Positions 10,302 through 21,712 of a DNA stretch of 64,000 nucleotides are shown here, piece by piece. The DNA is from Ctena decussata (taxonomy: Eukaryota; Mollusca; Bivalvia; Lucinida; Lucinidae): assembly GCA_963989385.1 (NCBI GenBank), contig OZ022500.1, forward strand, positions 117,779,842 to 117,843,841, in the 5' to 3' direction. The notes below the pieces were generated by a model. It searched no databases and was not told the DNA's origin. It worked only from the letters and a program-made list of their open reading frames with translations. Each line of letters starts with the position of its first letter. Within the stretch, counting starts at the first letter, position 1. The position numbers and the translations under genes are program-made.

Positions 10302-11430
10302 TTAGTGGGAACTCAATCTCCATGAAAACAAATTTGTACAAAGGATTGATAGAGAAAGTCGTTAAAACCATGATATTGCAACCCATGATGTGCTTATTGG
10401 GTAACATCTCCCGCAATAATAAATGTAGTTATGTAATATTGTCATTTGTGTTCTTCTATAGAGTGTTATCAGGGCCGTAAACACCTCATGAAACTGTTGT
10501 TCTTACCAGAGCTCCAGATAACATGATGCAATAGAAGAAAATTCTGTGATGCTTATTTTTCACTTTCTCCGGTGAAACTTTTTTGTTCAAATGACAGGTC
10601 ATACAATATGTTTTTGGAGTAAGAGCGGAAATAGTCTTAAAACTTTCCTCAAAGCCAGCATACTTGATATTTCAGGGAGAATGTTTTTTTTATAGTACTG
10701 ATGAATAATTTTCCATGCGTATTACTTAAAAACTTACTGAATATAAAGATGGCTCATTAAAACAACTATATTCAAGGGATCAGCTAGTAAATATACTCAA
10801 AGTAGTCCTTTATGCTGTAGCCAACTCCCCGGCCAGAGTCTGTCCTTCGAATTCATAAGTAAAGTTACTACACTTTCATGATCAGATACATTCATTATGA
10901 ATTTATAAGATTATAGCCAACACTAAATTAGTTTTGTAAAATCATCCCTTGCAAACATGTAATGCACTCAGCCATGGATCAGTCAGGACCTGAAGAATAT
11001 GCAGGGACGTTGCCCCTCATACGTCAAATGGAGTCAACAGTAGTGAGTTCTAGTGGCAGTGTGAAAAAAACTAATATCTTAAAGTGAACAGTTTTAATAC
11101 TTCCATTTCCAACAAAGAAAACCTCACTTTCATCCCAGAGTTGATTACCTTAGAATTGTATTGTTGGGAGCAGGAAAGGAGTGTTAAAGCTTATTAACTT
11201 GAACAAGGCACAGGGCCAAACAATATCCTAGGTAGACTACTTTTAGTCTCTTGGTGGAAAAGTGGTGGCTATCCTGTATATGATATGTTTTTCAGGATTC
11301 ACTAGGTCAAGGAAAGATTCCCAAAACATGGAAGTAGGCCTTTAGCATGGCCAATCAAATGTACCAATGTTTCAGAACTTCAGTTAAATATGACCAAGGT
11401 CTCAGATTCCGCAGCTCCATCTTTTTATTT
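10302..11430. other. Interior of the 7.1-kb transposon, nothing recognised
   Basis: No conserved domain or open frame over 70 codons with protein-like composition was seen. It may be decayed transposase sequence or older insertions. Confidence 0.4.
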
Positions 11431-11900
11431 ACATTTATCTATATCCAATGGTTTTGTTACGACTAAAATTTGTTACGACTAAAATTTACGATAACCAAGA
11501 TGATTTTGATATTGTTAATTTTCCATTTTTAGATGGTGATGTTCCTCGTTCTACGTCCTATGGTGTTTATATTCTTAACATATTTGTTTTGACTTAGCAT
11601 CTACTCGTAATGTTGCATTTAAAACACTTCTTCTGCAAGGCATTTCAAAACCTGAATTTTATGGTGACTTGGTGCATAAATTCAGAAAAATAATTGGTAA
11701 AAAAAGATTTTCCTTATCATTCTAAAAAGATAATATATTCCATATAAAAAGATTGGTATAACAAAGATGTTTTGCGACAAACTGCATGCTTGGAGGTTTA
11801 CCCGATCAAGGTTAACAACTTTGTTTACCTCCAACTGCACGATGGTGAGTTGGGCCTCAGACTTTATGACGGCACCTACTTAAATCTAACTTAACAGTAA
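11430..11900 (+). pseudogene. Non-LTR-type retroelement C-terminal fragment
   Basis: The plus-strand reading includes DFDIVNFPFLDGDVPRSTS and YGVYI, and after a frameshift ISKPEFYGDLVHKFRKIIG and then a degenerate TACLV-like segment. I know these blocks from retroelement polyproteins common in marine invertebrates, downstream of the reverse transcriptase. Several frameshifts and stops; 5' truncated. A trace of the same 3' region seems to recur near 45.03-45.09 kb. Confidence 0.5.
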
Positions 11901-12084
11901 CATAGACGGTTGGGACCTGACACCCACCCCAAGTTGTCCAATCACTCCAGAATTCCAGTGTTACTGTTTCTGTGAGTCCTCATGTTTGTTTTACCTTTAA
12001 GTTTTAATTTTGATTTCAATGTTTCTCAGATAATGCACTTATGAGCTAGGACTCTTCCATGCAAACCAAACAACTGTCTGATGA

Positions 12085-12330
12085 ACTGATTGATTGATTG
12101 ATTTGGGTTTAACGGCCCTTTGAGACAGTATTTCAGTCTATATTGGGCCGTCTCCCAGAGAGGTAGAAAGAGGAGAAATGATAGACGAGAGAAAAATGTC
12201 CAAACAACCCCCACCCGCACCTGCTGCAAGCACAGTAGGCCCTTGCCCTACAATGTTCCAAATCAGTAGGACAACCCGGCACTGGAAGTTATACACAGCA
12301 CCATCGCACCACCCGACCACCCCCAAGTGT
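12085..12330 (-). mobile_element. SINE fragment with TTGATTGATT tail
   Basis: On the minus strand the element ends CCGTTAAACCCAAATCAATC followed by AATCA repeats. Its body (minus strand GACTGAAATACTGTCTC) and the adjoining segment around GCACCTGCTGCAAGCACAGT are shared with a diverged copy at 50.15-50.31 kb. The tail resembles the 3' end of the LINE at 33.4 kb, consistent with mobilisation by that LINE family. Confidence 0.55.
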
Positions 12331-12389
12331 CTGATGAACCTATTAAAGCAGAACCAAGGGCTAAAGGGGTCGGTCGATCGCAAACTAGA

Positions 12390-14640
12390 TAAGTACCTCC
12401 CCCCCCCCTCTCCCCACCCCCAGTAATTTCATTGCTGGCTGTGTCAAGGCTGCACTTCTGTTTTGGTTCTTTTTAGTTGTTTTACGGTGATGTTAAGGCA
12501 AACCTGATGACCACCTACACGGGAAATGGCTGTTCACCTGGCTGCCACTGGTATGTCTTTGGTAGGTCTGATTTTATGTTGTCTTTTCCCACTTAGTGTC
12601 TAGGGTGGGATCTGGGATGGAACTGTTTCAGATCCTGATAATTTTGCTACCTACTCATCATAGCACCTGTCTTCAAGAAGTGGGGTAGGCCAGCCAATTT
12701 CAGATGGCTCTGCTTCATGTCAGTGTGTTGCAAACTCCTTGTGCACATTATGTATGGTACCATCTTCAGTCACCTTGATGAAGAAGAATCAGGCTTCCTC
12801 TTTATGAGCAGCAATATAATGTGCAAGGCTGTGCACATCACCTTTCTCATGCTTAGGCAAAATTTTATTTTCAGATTTTTCACGAAACTGTTTACGTATT
12901 TTCTGGAAGGGCCCAGGCAAGAATGCCAAAAACTGAATATAGTGAAGTATGGGGAGATGTTTTACAGCCACCATAAAGCATAAATACATTAAAAAGTTGT
13001 CCCATGGAAGCAAGAACCACAAGCAGAAGAAAGAAAACCAATTTGGTTTTATTGAGTTTCTCCATGAGCTTGTGCCTCCTAGGCCAGTTTAGGTGGACTG
13101 TTTTTAAACATTCAGAATGGACTCCCTGATTCCAAAGGACCAGGAAATAAGCAATCCTAGAAAGTTTCAGTCCCATGCAGCTTGTTATGCATGTTTCATT
13201 TTTGAAGCAGAGTCACTCATAAAACATGGTAGTGCAAAAAAAAATAAACAAGAAGTCCATGAAATGCTGTCACCACTTTCTGCACCTTGTCTGACAAAGC
13301 ATCTCTATACTACTAACAGATCTAAACCAGAAACCTTAACAGAAGTTTTTGCCAACCCAGCTGATGCTGGAAAATCAAAAGTCCTATCTCACTTTTTGCT
13401 AGTTGCAGGTCAGACAAACACCAGGCTGCCTGTATCAGAGTTATCTTGCACAGTCAGAGTTGCCCTTGATCATCAAACCCTTGACATGTTTATCTAAAAT
13501 TAAATTGTCCAGCTCTAGATTATAATTTTTCGCATGGAATTTTAAGAACTTTTAAGATGATTTGGATTTGTAGCAAGATAAAATTTGCTACTAATATAGA
13601 GTGTCTGAATAACAGTCCACGAAAAACAGATTCATGCACTGAAGGATATGTCATACAACCATCTCAGACCGGCTACATGCAAAGGTGTATTGTGCTGGTA
13701 AGAGTACCTATAAATGATATTGTGCAGCTAGCTATGGTGTTAGGTGGGCAGTGACTGTCCTTTTTGTGATTACTAGCTGTGGTGTTAGGTGGGCAGTGAC
13801 TGTCCTTTTTTTGTGATTATTTAAGAGCAAATGGCTGTAAGACTGGCAAATAAATATTTTGTTTCAAAGATTCAATAATACTGATGTCAACCAACATTGA
13901 AAATATTTGCTGCCCAATATTACTGAAAATTTCTGAAACTATTTAGTAATATCCAAATCTTGAAATGCATGCTGCACTGATTATGGGAAGTTTATTGAAC
14001 TGTTATCCAAACTCTTGAAACCTCTGGTCTTTCATTGATCATTATTAAAAAAAATTTGGTAAATACATTGTAATTTCAGCATAAGATATATATTCTGATG
14101 AAATACAATCATAATTAGCAAACTAACCAGACCAAGAATTTAAGTGTTGTGTTATAAGGCAGCCCTGGCAACAGTATCAGGGGGGAAATCAACACAATAA
14201 AATACATTTAGTCACATAATACACTTTTTCACATAGCCAGTCTGTAGAGGTTGTTATAGTAGCCTTTCGACAAAAATGATTCTTGGTAGATCATTCATAT
14301 TTGATGACTGAACATATAACGTTAGCTAGAAGGTTGAGATGACATACATTCTTCCTTTTTCTATTTTGATAAACAGTTCAAGAACAGCAAAAATAATCTC
14401 AACTGACAAACTGACACCAATCTGATTCAATGTTTTAGAAGGTAATGTTAGAGCCGCAAGTACTCCAGAAGTTTTTTATGACTTAACATAGCGGCTCAGA
14501 TTAAGCAGTTGTCTATCCATGAAAATGCAGCTTTTGAAAAAAAAGTTGAAAGATTAATTTCATGTTTTATATACAATGTTGCATTATGATGTCAAGTAAT
14601 GTTTTGTAAAATTGCATTAGTTACAACCCCTAACTTTTGA
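12390..14640. other. Interior of the 7.1-kb transposon, possible degenerate coding
   Basis: Open frames of 80-126 codons exist on both strands (12717-13022 and 13117-13497), but none shows a family I recognise. They could be remnants of the element's transposase or captured sequence. A 47-bp tandem duplication containing GGTGTTAGGTGGGCAGTGAC is at about 13727-13822. Confidence 0.35.
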
Positions 14641-14874
14641 CTGACTGTCAGCGTGAAAGGGTTGTAACTCAACTTACAACCCTTTCGCGCTATACATGCA
14701 AGTGACTTTCAGATACAACCATAGGAACAATATTGATTTTTAGGGGTAAGAATAATGATCCTAAACTAATCCTTTTTGTAGGATGTGTATTAATGAAAAA
14801 CAGTGCAAAACATCCAAAAAAGTGATTTTTGCCAAAAAGTGTAGTTACAACCCTTTCGCGCCGAGCCCTCGAAA

Positions 14875-15477
14875 TGTGTTGCTATTTTTATGGGCTTCTT
14901 TTTTCTAACATATACCCTCTGGAAAGAAGCACAATACTGGCGTGGATGAGTTTGATTCAAACGTCTTGGTTTAATATAATCAAATGACATTTTCCACGAT
15001 GCTCTTCCAGATTCAATTTCATGTAGCACATCTTTGTGAAAATCAAGAACAATAGTCCATATAAACTGTTCACTGTAATGCATCAACTGATTAAGATAGT
15101 CCGCTCTGCCTTGTTTATAACATTCTGGTTCCAAGTGATGAATGATGTAATTCTCACCACGACCAACAGCTGGGCTACTTAGTGACACATAATCAATGTC
15201 CTCACTTCCAGAATATTCGTGAATTCGTATAATTGCCCTATCACTTGCTTTTCTGGAAGCACCGGATTTGGTTAATGATTTATTTTTCTTATGCTTGAAC
15301 TTATTGTATTTGAGAGTTAACATATTGGGATTGTTTATTGTCTCACCTTCATTGTCAGAGCTTTCTGAATCTGTTTCATCAAATATTTGACCCACAATGT
15401 CCTGTTCTGACTTCTTGACTTGCTCCGTAAGGTTCTTATCTTCATTCAAGTCCTTTAATTTGTTGCTCTGAGTCTAT
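14875..15477 (-). pseudogene. DIRS gag-like protein, central part
   Basis: An open minus-strand stretch begins in an acidic, Ser-rich region (TDSESSDNEGE). It continues with NYIIHHLEPECYKQGRADYL and ends with RQYCASFQRVYVRKKKP just before the 7.1-kb insertion. Charge pattern, position upstream of the polymerase and the C/H cluster across the insertion fit a DIRS gag. The open frame runs on artificially into the transposon end. Function would be nucleoprotein assembly in the parent element. Confidence 0.55.
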
Positions 15478-16481
15478 TTAGTACTTAGAGTCTCTGAATA
15501 GAAGTCGTTTGCTTAGGGGCAACCGTAGGCTTGTATTTAGATGCCTGTAACTGTTTAGCTCTTTTTTTTTTAGTAACAATTGGTTTAATTCCAGTTCATG
15601 TTTAATGCGCTCATTTTCCTTTTCTAAAGCTCTGAATGTGACATTAATTCTCTCTTCTGGCGTTAACGCCGAACTACATCTACATCTACATCTGTACGTT
15701 GAACCGTCACATTTGACTATTACTCAACGGGTTGACTTCGGGTGGTAACGCTAGTAAAGATGAAAACAAAGAGAATATAGGCAGGTAGAAGAGAATAAAG
15801 ACTGTGAGATATACAATAACAGAGGTGATATAAATAAGTACAAAAAAAGGTTTTTAATGTAAACATAATTTAAGACTACAAATAAAAAGATAGAAGGAAG
15901 AAAGAATTCCCAGATGCCTTTGGCTTACCAGGTAAAGACCAATCTGCCTTCCTTGGAGGTACCAGGGCCCTTACGTCCCCGACAGCACAGCTCCCACCAT
16001 GGTAAGTTACTCAGCATCTGGGCCCCTACATATTGCTTAGAATGAAAGGGTGGACAGCCCCTCTTTGAAGGATACCAAAGAAGGGGCCTCAGCTATAGCA
16101 GCTGGAAGAGAGTTCCACAAAGGTACTGTCCGGGGGAAAAACTGTATTTAAAGCTGTCTGTAGAAGATGAGAACTGCCTGTACTTTCTTGTATGTGCTGA
16201 TCTGGTTCTTGCTGTCGATGGTGTCAAGTACTCTGCGGCTGGGATGTCAACTTGGCCTTGGACCACTTTATAGAAGAGGGTTAGCTGTATTTTACACCTC
16301 CTTGACTGTAGTGACTCCCACTGCAGGTGGTGGAGCATGGATGATACACTGCTAGTATTCCTATAGCGGTTGGTGGTAAACCTAGCAGCTCTTCTCTGTA
16401 CCATCTCTACTTTATTAACTTGATCCTTGTGATAGGGATTCCATATTGACGAGCAATATTCCAGGTTAGTACTTAGAGTCT
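15478..16481 (-). mobile_element. LINE (CR1/Jockey-like) 5'-truncated insertion in DIRS gag
   Basis: Minus strand at 16440-16040 reads YCSSIWNPYHKDQVNKVE, then MVQRRAARFTTNRYRNTSSV, and ends with PLWNSLPAAI-like sequence. This is the usual C-terminal part of jockey/CR1-type polymerases. A 3' region follows, ending near 15690 with a TAGATG repeat. A 16-bp direct repeat, TTAGTACTTAGAGTCT, lies at 15478-15493 and 16466-16481 and could be the target duplication. However, 15494-15690 reads as gag-like coiled coil (ALEKENERIKHELEL), so the exact limits are unclear. Confidence 0.6.
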
Positions 16482-16631
16482 TGAACTTGTAGCACGATCG
16501 CCAACAGGTGTAAAGAGGCCTTCGTCATTTGACGCTAAGCCACCAATCATATCATAGTCTTTGTATTTAGCAGGTAAGCCTGCATTACGAGTAGGTCGTG
16601 TGTGTGACGTTTCTTCGCTGTCACTCGCCAT
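16482..16631 (-). pseudogene. DIRS gag-like protein, N-terminal piece
   Basis: The minus strand has an ATG at 16631 and reads MASDSEETSHTRPTRNAGLP, then a short acidic/Tyr-rich segment up to the LINE boundary. It is placed as the gag start by strand and order; no family motif is diagnostic here. Confidence 0.45.
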
Positions 16632-16639
16632 CAGTCAGA

Positions 16640-17498
16640 ATTTTCAGGGTAAATCAGAAAATAATAAACACGCGGTCGCGCAAAGCTTTTGCCACCAACA
16701 AGAGTGAACTCCCTTATACAGGGTGGATGATTACGTGTTTTCATGCGTCAGTTTCTTTTATCTTCTTGAACTAGGAAAACCCATTTCCCCTAATAATTTC
16801 GTTGTTTCTGTATATTTTTTTTTCAAAATAAATCGCAGAGAGTGTGTAGTCATGATTACTTTCCGACGGTATTCGCGATTTTATCGTGGGTTTTATAGTT
16901 TTGCATTTAATTGAAATTGAAAATAGGCAGTGAAAACATTCGCTGTTATTTACATTTTATTTACAATTGACTTTTCCATTGGTTTTGCTTCATAGGGTGG
17001 GGATATTAAGGTGATTGGGCGCATCTCCATACTTTCCACCATTTCACAAAGAAAGACAACTTTTATGACTTCCTGTTGGCTTCCCCGAGCAACAGAGTCC
17101 TTCAAAAATGGGTTCAAATTAACAAATTGCAACAGAAGCGATCAAACTGGTTGGTTGACGGGAGACACTTGCTGTTAGGTATTTCAGTTAATGTTCTCTG
17201 GTATTCTTAAAAGATAAAGAAATGATAAAGATAAAGAAGCTTAATTCAACGTCGCATAATAAAAACAGGCAACATAGGCTCTGTAGATCTTTTATTGCGA
17301 CAAACTAGGAATCCAGCAACAAAATAGGCCTATACCTACCTGATGACCTAACTTTATCTTTCTAGAACAACCCTGATAGGCGAGCGTCAGCCAAGGGAGC
17401 TCCCAGTACCATTTTTACGCCTTTGGTATGGCGCGGCTGGGACCACTCGTTCCCCCAAGCGGATGTTCCACCACTGAGCTATCAGGGCCGGTAACAAC
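16640..17498. other. Spacer with a tRNA-like SINE head at 17367-17490
   Basis: Most of this stretch is unremarkable. On the minus strand at 17490-17367 a tRNA-like sequence appears: TGATAGCTCAGTGGTGGAAC as an A-box region and GGTCCCAGCC as a degenerate B-box. It looks like the head of another SINE, without a cloverleaf that would make it a tRNA gene. Confidence 0.45.
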
Positions 17499-18048
17499 CC
17501 AGCAGGCACACAATTAAGAATTGAAATTTGATTTTTCAGCGTTCATCGTGTGATAAAGCCAGTGGGCGGAGTTAAAATTCCGTGAAGGGCGAAGCGCTGC
17601 TTGTAGAATTTTAATGACAACCACTGGCTTCTTCACACGATGAACGCAGAAAAATAAAATTTGTATTCTTATACTTACACTTTATTCGTGAACCTCTCTG
17701 TGCCGTTTTCGTGGTAATTTGGTGTAGAATAGGCAAAATATGGGACTAAGAAAAGTAAGTAATGACGTGCTCGGCCATAACGTTAAACAGCCGTCGCCCT
17801 GACGTGGCGTCAGTCGAACGTTACAAGAACCAATCAAGACGTTTGTTTACATAAGACATCACTTGACGACAACGTCACATGATCGTCCTTCATCGGTGTA
17901 TGAAATTAGTTGCTCTAAAAGGTTCACCCATGGGAAGTCAGTGGCAAGTATAAATATTTTTGAATAAACATTGAATCGGCGTAGATTCAACGTCATGACG
18001 TTGAATTGAAGTAGAGTCAATGTTGATTCAATGCTGTGTGCCCAGTGA
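17499..18048. mobile_element. Putative TIR element with CCAGCAGGCACAC-type end
   Basis: The left end is CCAGCAGGCACACAATTAAG. The right end is TGTGTGCCCAGTG, preceded by the TTGAATCAACG-like inverted motifs that often fill such elements. A separate hairpin at about 17536-17660 (TTCATCGTGTGATAAAGCCA and its inverse) looks nested inside. Ends are imperfect, so limits are approximate. Confidence 0.45.
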
Positions 18049-18499
18049 TAAGCACACTTCAACGAAAGAAGCAAGAAAGTGCTAGTATTCTGAAAAGGTG
18101 AGCTCTATACAGGTAAATTATACAAGAAGAAAAGAAAATGAAAATACTAACATATTTTTCTTACCAGCTATGGCACAAGCTGCTAATTTCAGCATCATAT
18201 ATGGGGAATGAGTAACCTAGAAATAAATAATAGAAGTTATCTTTCTTAGTCATTGGCAAGTACGATATCTACCAGCAGTTCTAGAATGATCGCACTAATA
18301 GTGGGAAGACATGACTTAAGTACACTCCTTAACCAATATACATGTACACGGCCATAGACCACAAGTAATTCCAAAAAGAAAATATCTTACCAAGGACTTT
18401 AGTACATTTGCATGTTTGCAGGAAAATTATTTTTGACATTTCTCCTTTGGCAATCTCAAAAATATGGTTATGCGCTTAAATGAGCAATGCAATAAATAG

Positions 18500-18655
18500 A
18501 GGATCTTACATGAGTGCTCATGTATTATTGAATTTATTAAACGAGTTGGGGAAAAAGATAAGATGCGAGGCTATGCCGAGCATCTTATCGTTTGCCCCAA
18601 CGAGTTTAATAAGTTCAATAATACATGAACACGAATGCAAGATTCTATTTATCAT
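18500..18655. mobile_element. Fold-back MITE
   Basis: Inverted arms of about 65 bp share ATGTATTATTGAATTTATTA and GGGGAAAAAGATAAGATG, with a short loop at GCTATGCC. Confidence 0.7.
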
Positions 18656-18874
18656 ATGACACTAAAATCGCATTTTATTAGCAAATTTGCACTAGGACGT
18701 CATGATTTCGCCATTAGAAAACGCAACGTTTTTATGGACGTCAACGTATATCGTTACGACGTAATTTGCATATTTAATCCACTAGTGGATAATTGTTTTT
18801 AATGCATGGCTTTATTACACTCTCAGATGCGACGTCAAAAAAATATGGTAATAAGCTTAAATGAGCAATGTAAT

Positions 18875-19040
18875 AAATGTATTTTAAGAACTTTTCAGTG
18901 TCAAGATACCATAATGGGTCTAATTTTAGGACACCTAAACTAATCAATTTTCCATTCGGAACAAATGGAAAATTAATTATATCAGGTGTCCCAATACTTA
19001 TGCTCATTATGGTATATCTTGTAAATTCTGAAAGTTGTGT
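18875..19040. mobile_element. Fold-back MITE
   Basis: Arms TCAAGATACCATAATGGGTC and its inverse ATTATGGTATATCTTG enclose a second inverted pair, CAATTTTCCATTCGGAACAA facing AATGGAAAATTAATT. Confidence 0.65.
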
Positions 19041-19163
19041 CATGAAAAGTGACCCAAACACCAGCAGTGAGATCTAGTTTTATGCGAGCGTATGTGAAAA
19101 ACTAGGTGTGGGGGGGGGGGGGGGAGAAAACAATTACACTGCTAGCAATGCCGTGAAATTCTA

Positions 19164-19486
19164 CACTGTAAAAAAATACTGTAGATTTTACGGTTGAATA
19201 ACTGGAAACCGGCTGCCAGTCCTTTCCCCGTTATTTTTTCGCGTTTTTGCCTGTAAGACATTGTTGGAAGTCACGAAATGGAAGTTTTATGTTAACTTGG
19301 CACACTCGAAAATAATCTTGTATTGTTGAGGGGCTATCTAACCAAAACGACATCTGCTGTTTTCTGTCCCACTCTGCTTGATGATTCCTGCAATTTTTAC
19401 GGGCGCCCGTAAAAATAACGGTAAAAGGACTGGCAGCTGGTTGCCAGTTATTTTACCGTAAAATCTACCGTTTATTTTTGCAGTGT
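19164..19486. mobile_element. MITE family D, copy 1
   Basis: Termini CACTGTAAAAAAATACTGTA and the inverse; the flanks are TA. An inner inverted pair CTGGCAGC/GCTGCCAG sits next to ACCGTTATTTTTACGGGCG. Copies 2 and 3 are at 20.89 and 26.27 kb. Flanking TA would suit a Tc/mariner-like source, but copy 2 lacks it. Confidence 0.8.
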
Positions 19487-19615
19487 AAGTCTTAGTATAG
19501 ACAGCTAGATCTGAGCAAACAGTGAAGAACCACATCTGACAGCTCATGTCCGACACTGTTTGCCCTTCCATCTAGACCTTTTCAGTGAAAGCGCTGTTTT
19601 GCATCGTGAACCATT

Positions 19616-19820
19616 AAGGTCGAGTCTAATAACTTCGGACAGCGGGTAAATTCTGATATACCATTGCAAAGAGTAAAAATCCAGATGAGACGGTTCATTA
19701 TGAGCCGTTCACTATTTGTCCACTAATTTTTGTTTTAATTCCAAACAAATGACATATAAAGGAAACAATGTTACTGTCCGAATGTACCTGCTGTCCGAAT
19801 TTACCTCACTTGACCCTACT
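19616..19820. mobile_element. MITE family C, copy 1 (diverged)
   Basis: Carries the family signature ACTTCGGACAGCGGGTAAAT at the left and CTGTCCGAATTTACCTC at the right, with a central palindrome near GAGACGGTTCATTATGAG. Copies 2 and 3 are at 25.2 and 57.8 kb. Confidence 0.75.
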
Positions 19821-20884
19821 GTTCCATTTTAATTCAGTTACGTGAATAATTGTAGTTGTCCCAAAATTTTAGATTTTTACGGTATTTTTCAGCGTCTTTA
19901 AGTATGATAGGGGTGTTGTGTAAGGATTTTTGTCAAATTGACAGGCAAATCAACGCATCTGATAATTTGCGTATCCGTGGTTGTACGTATCTTGAAATAC
20001 ATACAGATACGCCCTTGTTGAAAGAAACTATATCAACATACCGTCAGTGTAACCGCTAATTTCTTCTGTAGTTCCCCAAAAACCCGTGGATACAGCAAAG
20101 CCTGTCACTTGTGTCAGTTATATGTGCACTTTATAAAAATATGCTTACATCACTCAAAAGATAAGAAGAAAGATAAAACTATGAGGGTTATTCAGAAATG
20201 TCTGAGACAAAGCCAATAAAACTAAACTGGGAGAAATTTAGATATACCATGTCATGAAAGATACAAAGCCCATGAAATAGCTTCCTTATACAGTTTTTAA
20301 AGATTTTCTGAAACGGACTTATGGAGACGTGCTTGTCAAATGATTGTGTTTCTTTCTGACGCTATTAGATTATTGGATTTTTCGGAAACAGTAGTGGAAT
20401 GATTATTAACTGAACTGAAAACAGAAGTTCCGTTTCTGTCTGACTGTTTATATGATGAAATATGATTTTGCCCCTTTAATGTGTTCCTTGCTTCCTTCAA
20501 ATTCAATTTACCTTCACTGCAGCTGGTATTGTGCCGTGTGGCGGCCGTAAAAGTTTCGCCGTCTCTTGTTTTATTTCCAGCTAAGGAAGAAAAAGTACCG
20601 ATTACGTCATCTACTTATGGGCACACAAAAGTTTTTGCACACAATTTGAATATTACTGACACATCAGCTGCCGCTATTGGCTGAAAATAGATGCTGAGTT
20701 GATGTGCTGTTAATTTGTTTCTTCTTTATTCAAGAATTGAACATGTAATGTCAGGGAGAGGAATTATGTAATGTCTACCATTCTTCTAAACTCTTTGAAG
20801 TTTTGACAGTTATACTCAGAAAAACAAGCACTTCCGCACACGGTGTTGGGTTTAGGTTTACGCGGCTTTCTTATATGTAACATT
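19821..20884. other. Spacer, nothing recognised
   Basis: Short frames only; no splice-bounded coding stretch and no repeat family seen. Confidence 0.4.
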
Positions 20885-21205
20885 CACTGTAAAAAATAAC
20901 TGTAGATTTTACGGTAGAATAACTGGAAACCAGCTGCCAGTCCTTTTACCGTTATTTTTACGGGCGTTTGCCTGTGAGGCATTTTTGGAAATCACGAAAT
21001 GGAAGTTATATGTTAACTGGCCGCACTCGAAAATAACTTTATATTGTTGAAGGGCTATCTGACCAAAGCGACATCTGCTCTATTCTGTCCCACTCTACTT
21101 GATAATTCCTGCAATTTTTACGGGCGCCCGTAAAAATAACGGTAAAAGGACTGGCAGCTGGTTGCCAGTTATTTTACCGTAAAATCTACGGATTTTTTAC
21201 AGTGT
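20885..21205. mobile_element. MITE family D, copy 2
   Basis: About 320 bp, close to copy 1 throughout, including CTGCCAGTCCTTTTACCGTT and the right terminus ending ACAGTG. Confidence 0.85.
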
Positions 21206-21569
21206 TGGTCATGTTGGTTATCGTTATTCTTTTACTTGTTTAAATTTAGTGTCTACCAGATTGAAGGATCTATGGTTTTATCGAGCCGCGATTCGCAAGA
21301 AAGGTGTATTTTCCAAAATGCTTGTATTGACGTCTATGAGAAAGGAAAAGGAACCGTCACACCTTAAACCGAAGTAGATTTTTGCTTTCTGTGTCTTATT
21401 TCATTGTTTTCCATTGCTTTCTTCAAATGGTCTGTAGTAAAACATGTCTCATTAAACTGAAATGCTGCTGTTCTGAAAGTAATTCACATCTGAAATGCGC
21501 ATAATAATGAGACTGGCCCTCAGTATTGTCCCAGTATGGTTGAATCTGCCATGGCACTGACTCCTGGGT

Positions 21570-21712
21570 CCGAGGTTATAAAGCTTGAGAATAATCTCAA
21601 ACTCAAAATAAAGCACACTGATTGGCTGCTTCCGAGCATGTGCTCGGAAGCAGCCAATCAGTGTGCTTTATGTTGAGTTTGAGAATGTACTCAAGTTTTA
21701 TAACCTCTGGGC
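21570..21712. mobile_element. MITE family F variant
   Basis: Same outer ends as the 4.9-kb copy (CCGAGGTTATAAA and inverse) but a different stem. That stem is a near-perfect palindrome of about 60 bp per arm containing AAGCACACTGATTGGCTGCT. A half-copy is at 22280-22387. Confidence 0.75.

Larger units (their letters stand above)
7740..14873. mobile_element. 7.1-kb DNA transposon with 29-bp TIRs
   Basis: The left end CGAGGGCTCGGCGCGAAA, continuing into GGGTTGTAACT, is repeated as an inverted copy at 14845-14873. Both outer flanks are AAAT, giving a 4-bp target duplication. Subterminal copies of the GAAACAGTTGTAACT / GAAAGGGTTGTAACT theme occur at 7985-8150 and 14645-14695, often as hairpins. 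Four-base duplications occur in several superfamilies, so I do not assign one. No intact transposase is visible. Most of the interior is other transposons: 8.2-9.3, 9.4-10.3, 11.4-11.9 and 12.1-12.4 kb. Confidence 0.75.
4519..16631 (-). mobile_element. Decayed DIRS/Ngaro-like tyrosine-recombinase retroelement
   Basis: Minus-strand fragments lie in the order expected of a DIRS-type element: gag-like (16631 to 14875), Cys/His cluster (7740-7600), reverse transcriptase (7465-5884), RNase H (about 5830-5444) and tyrosine recombinase (about 5230-4519). DIRS elements integrate with a tyrosine recombinase instead of a DDE integrase and lack ordinary target duplications. This copy has frameshifts and stops. 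It is split by a 7.1-kb DNA transposon at 7740-14873, a LINE fragment near 15.5-16.5 kb and MITEs at 6404-6643, 6820-7047 and 4893-5127. It cannot be autonomous. Terminal repeats were not identified. Confidence 0.8.

Noticed and set aside
12717..13497. Transposase of the 7.1-kb element
   Set aside because: Frames on both strands compete, none shows a DDE pattern or a known domain.
16950..17132. 60-codon minus-strand frame
   Set aside because: No splice partners, no homology recognised, ordinary length for chance.
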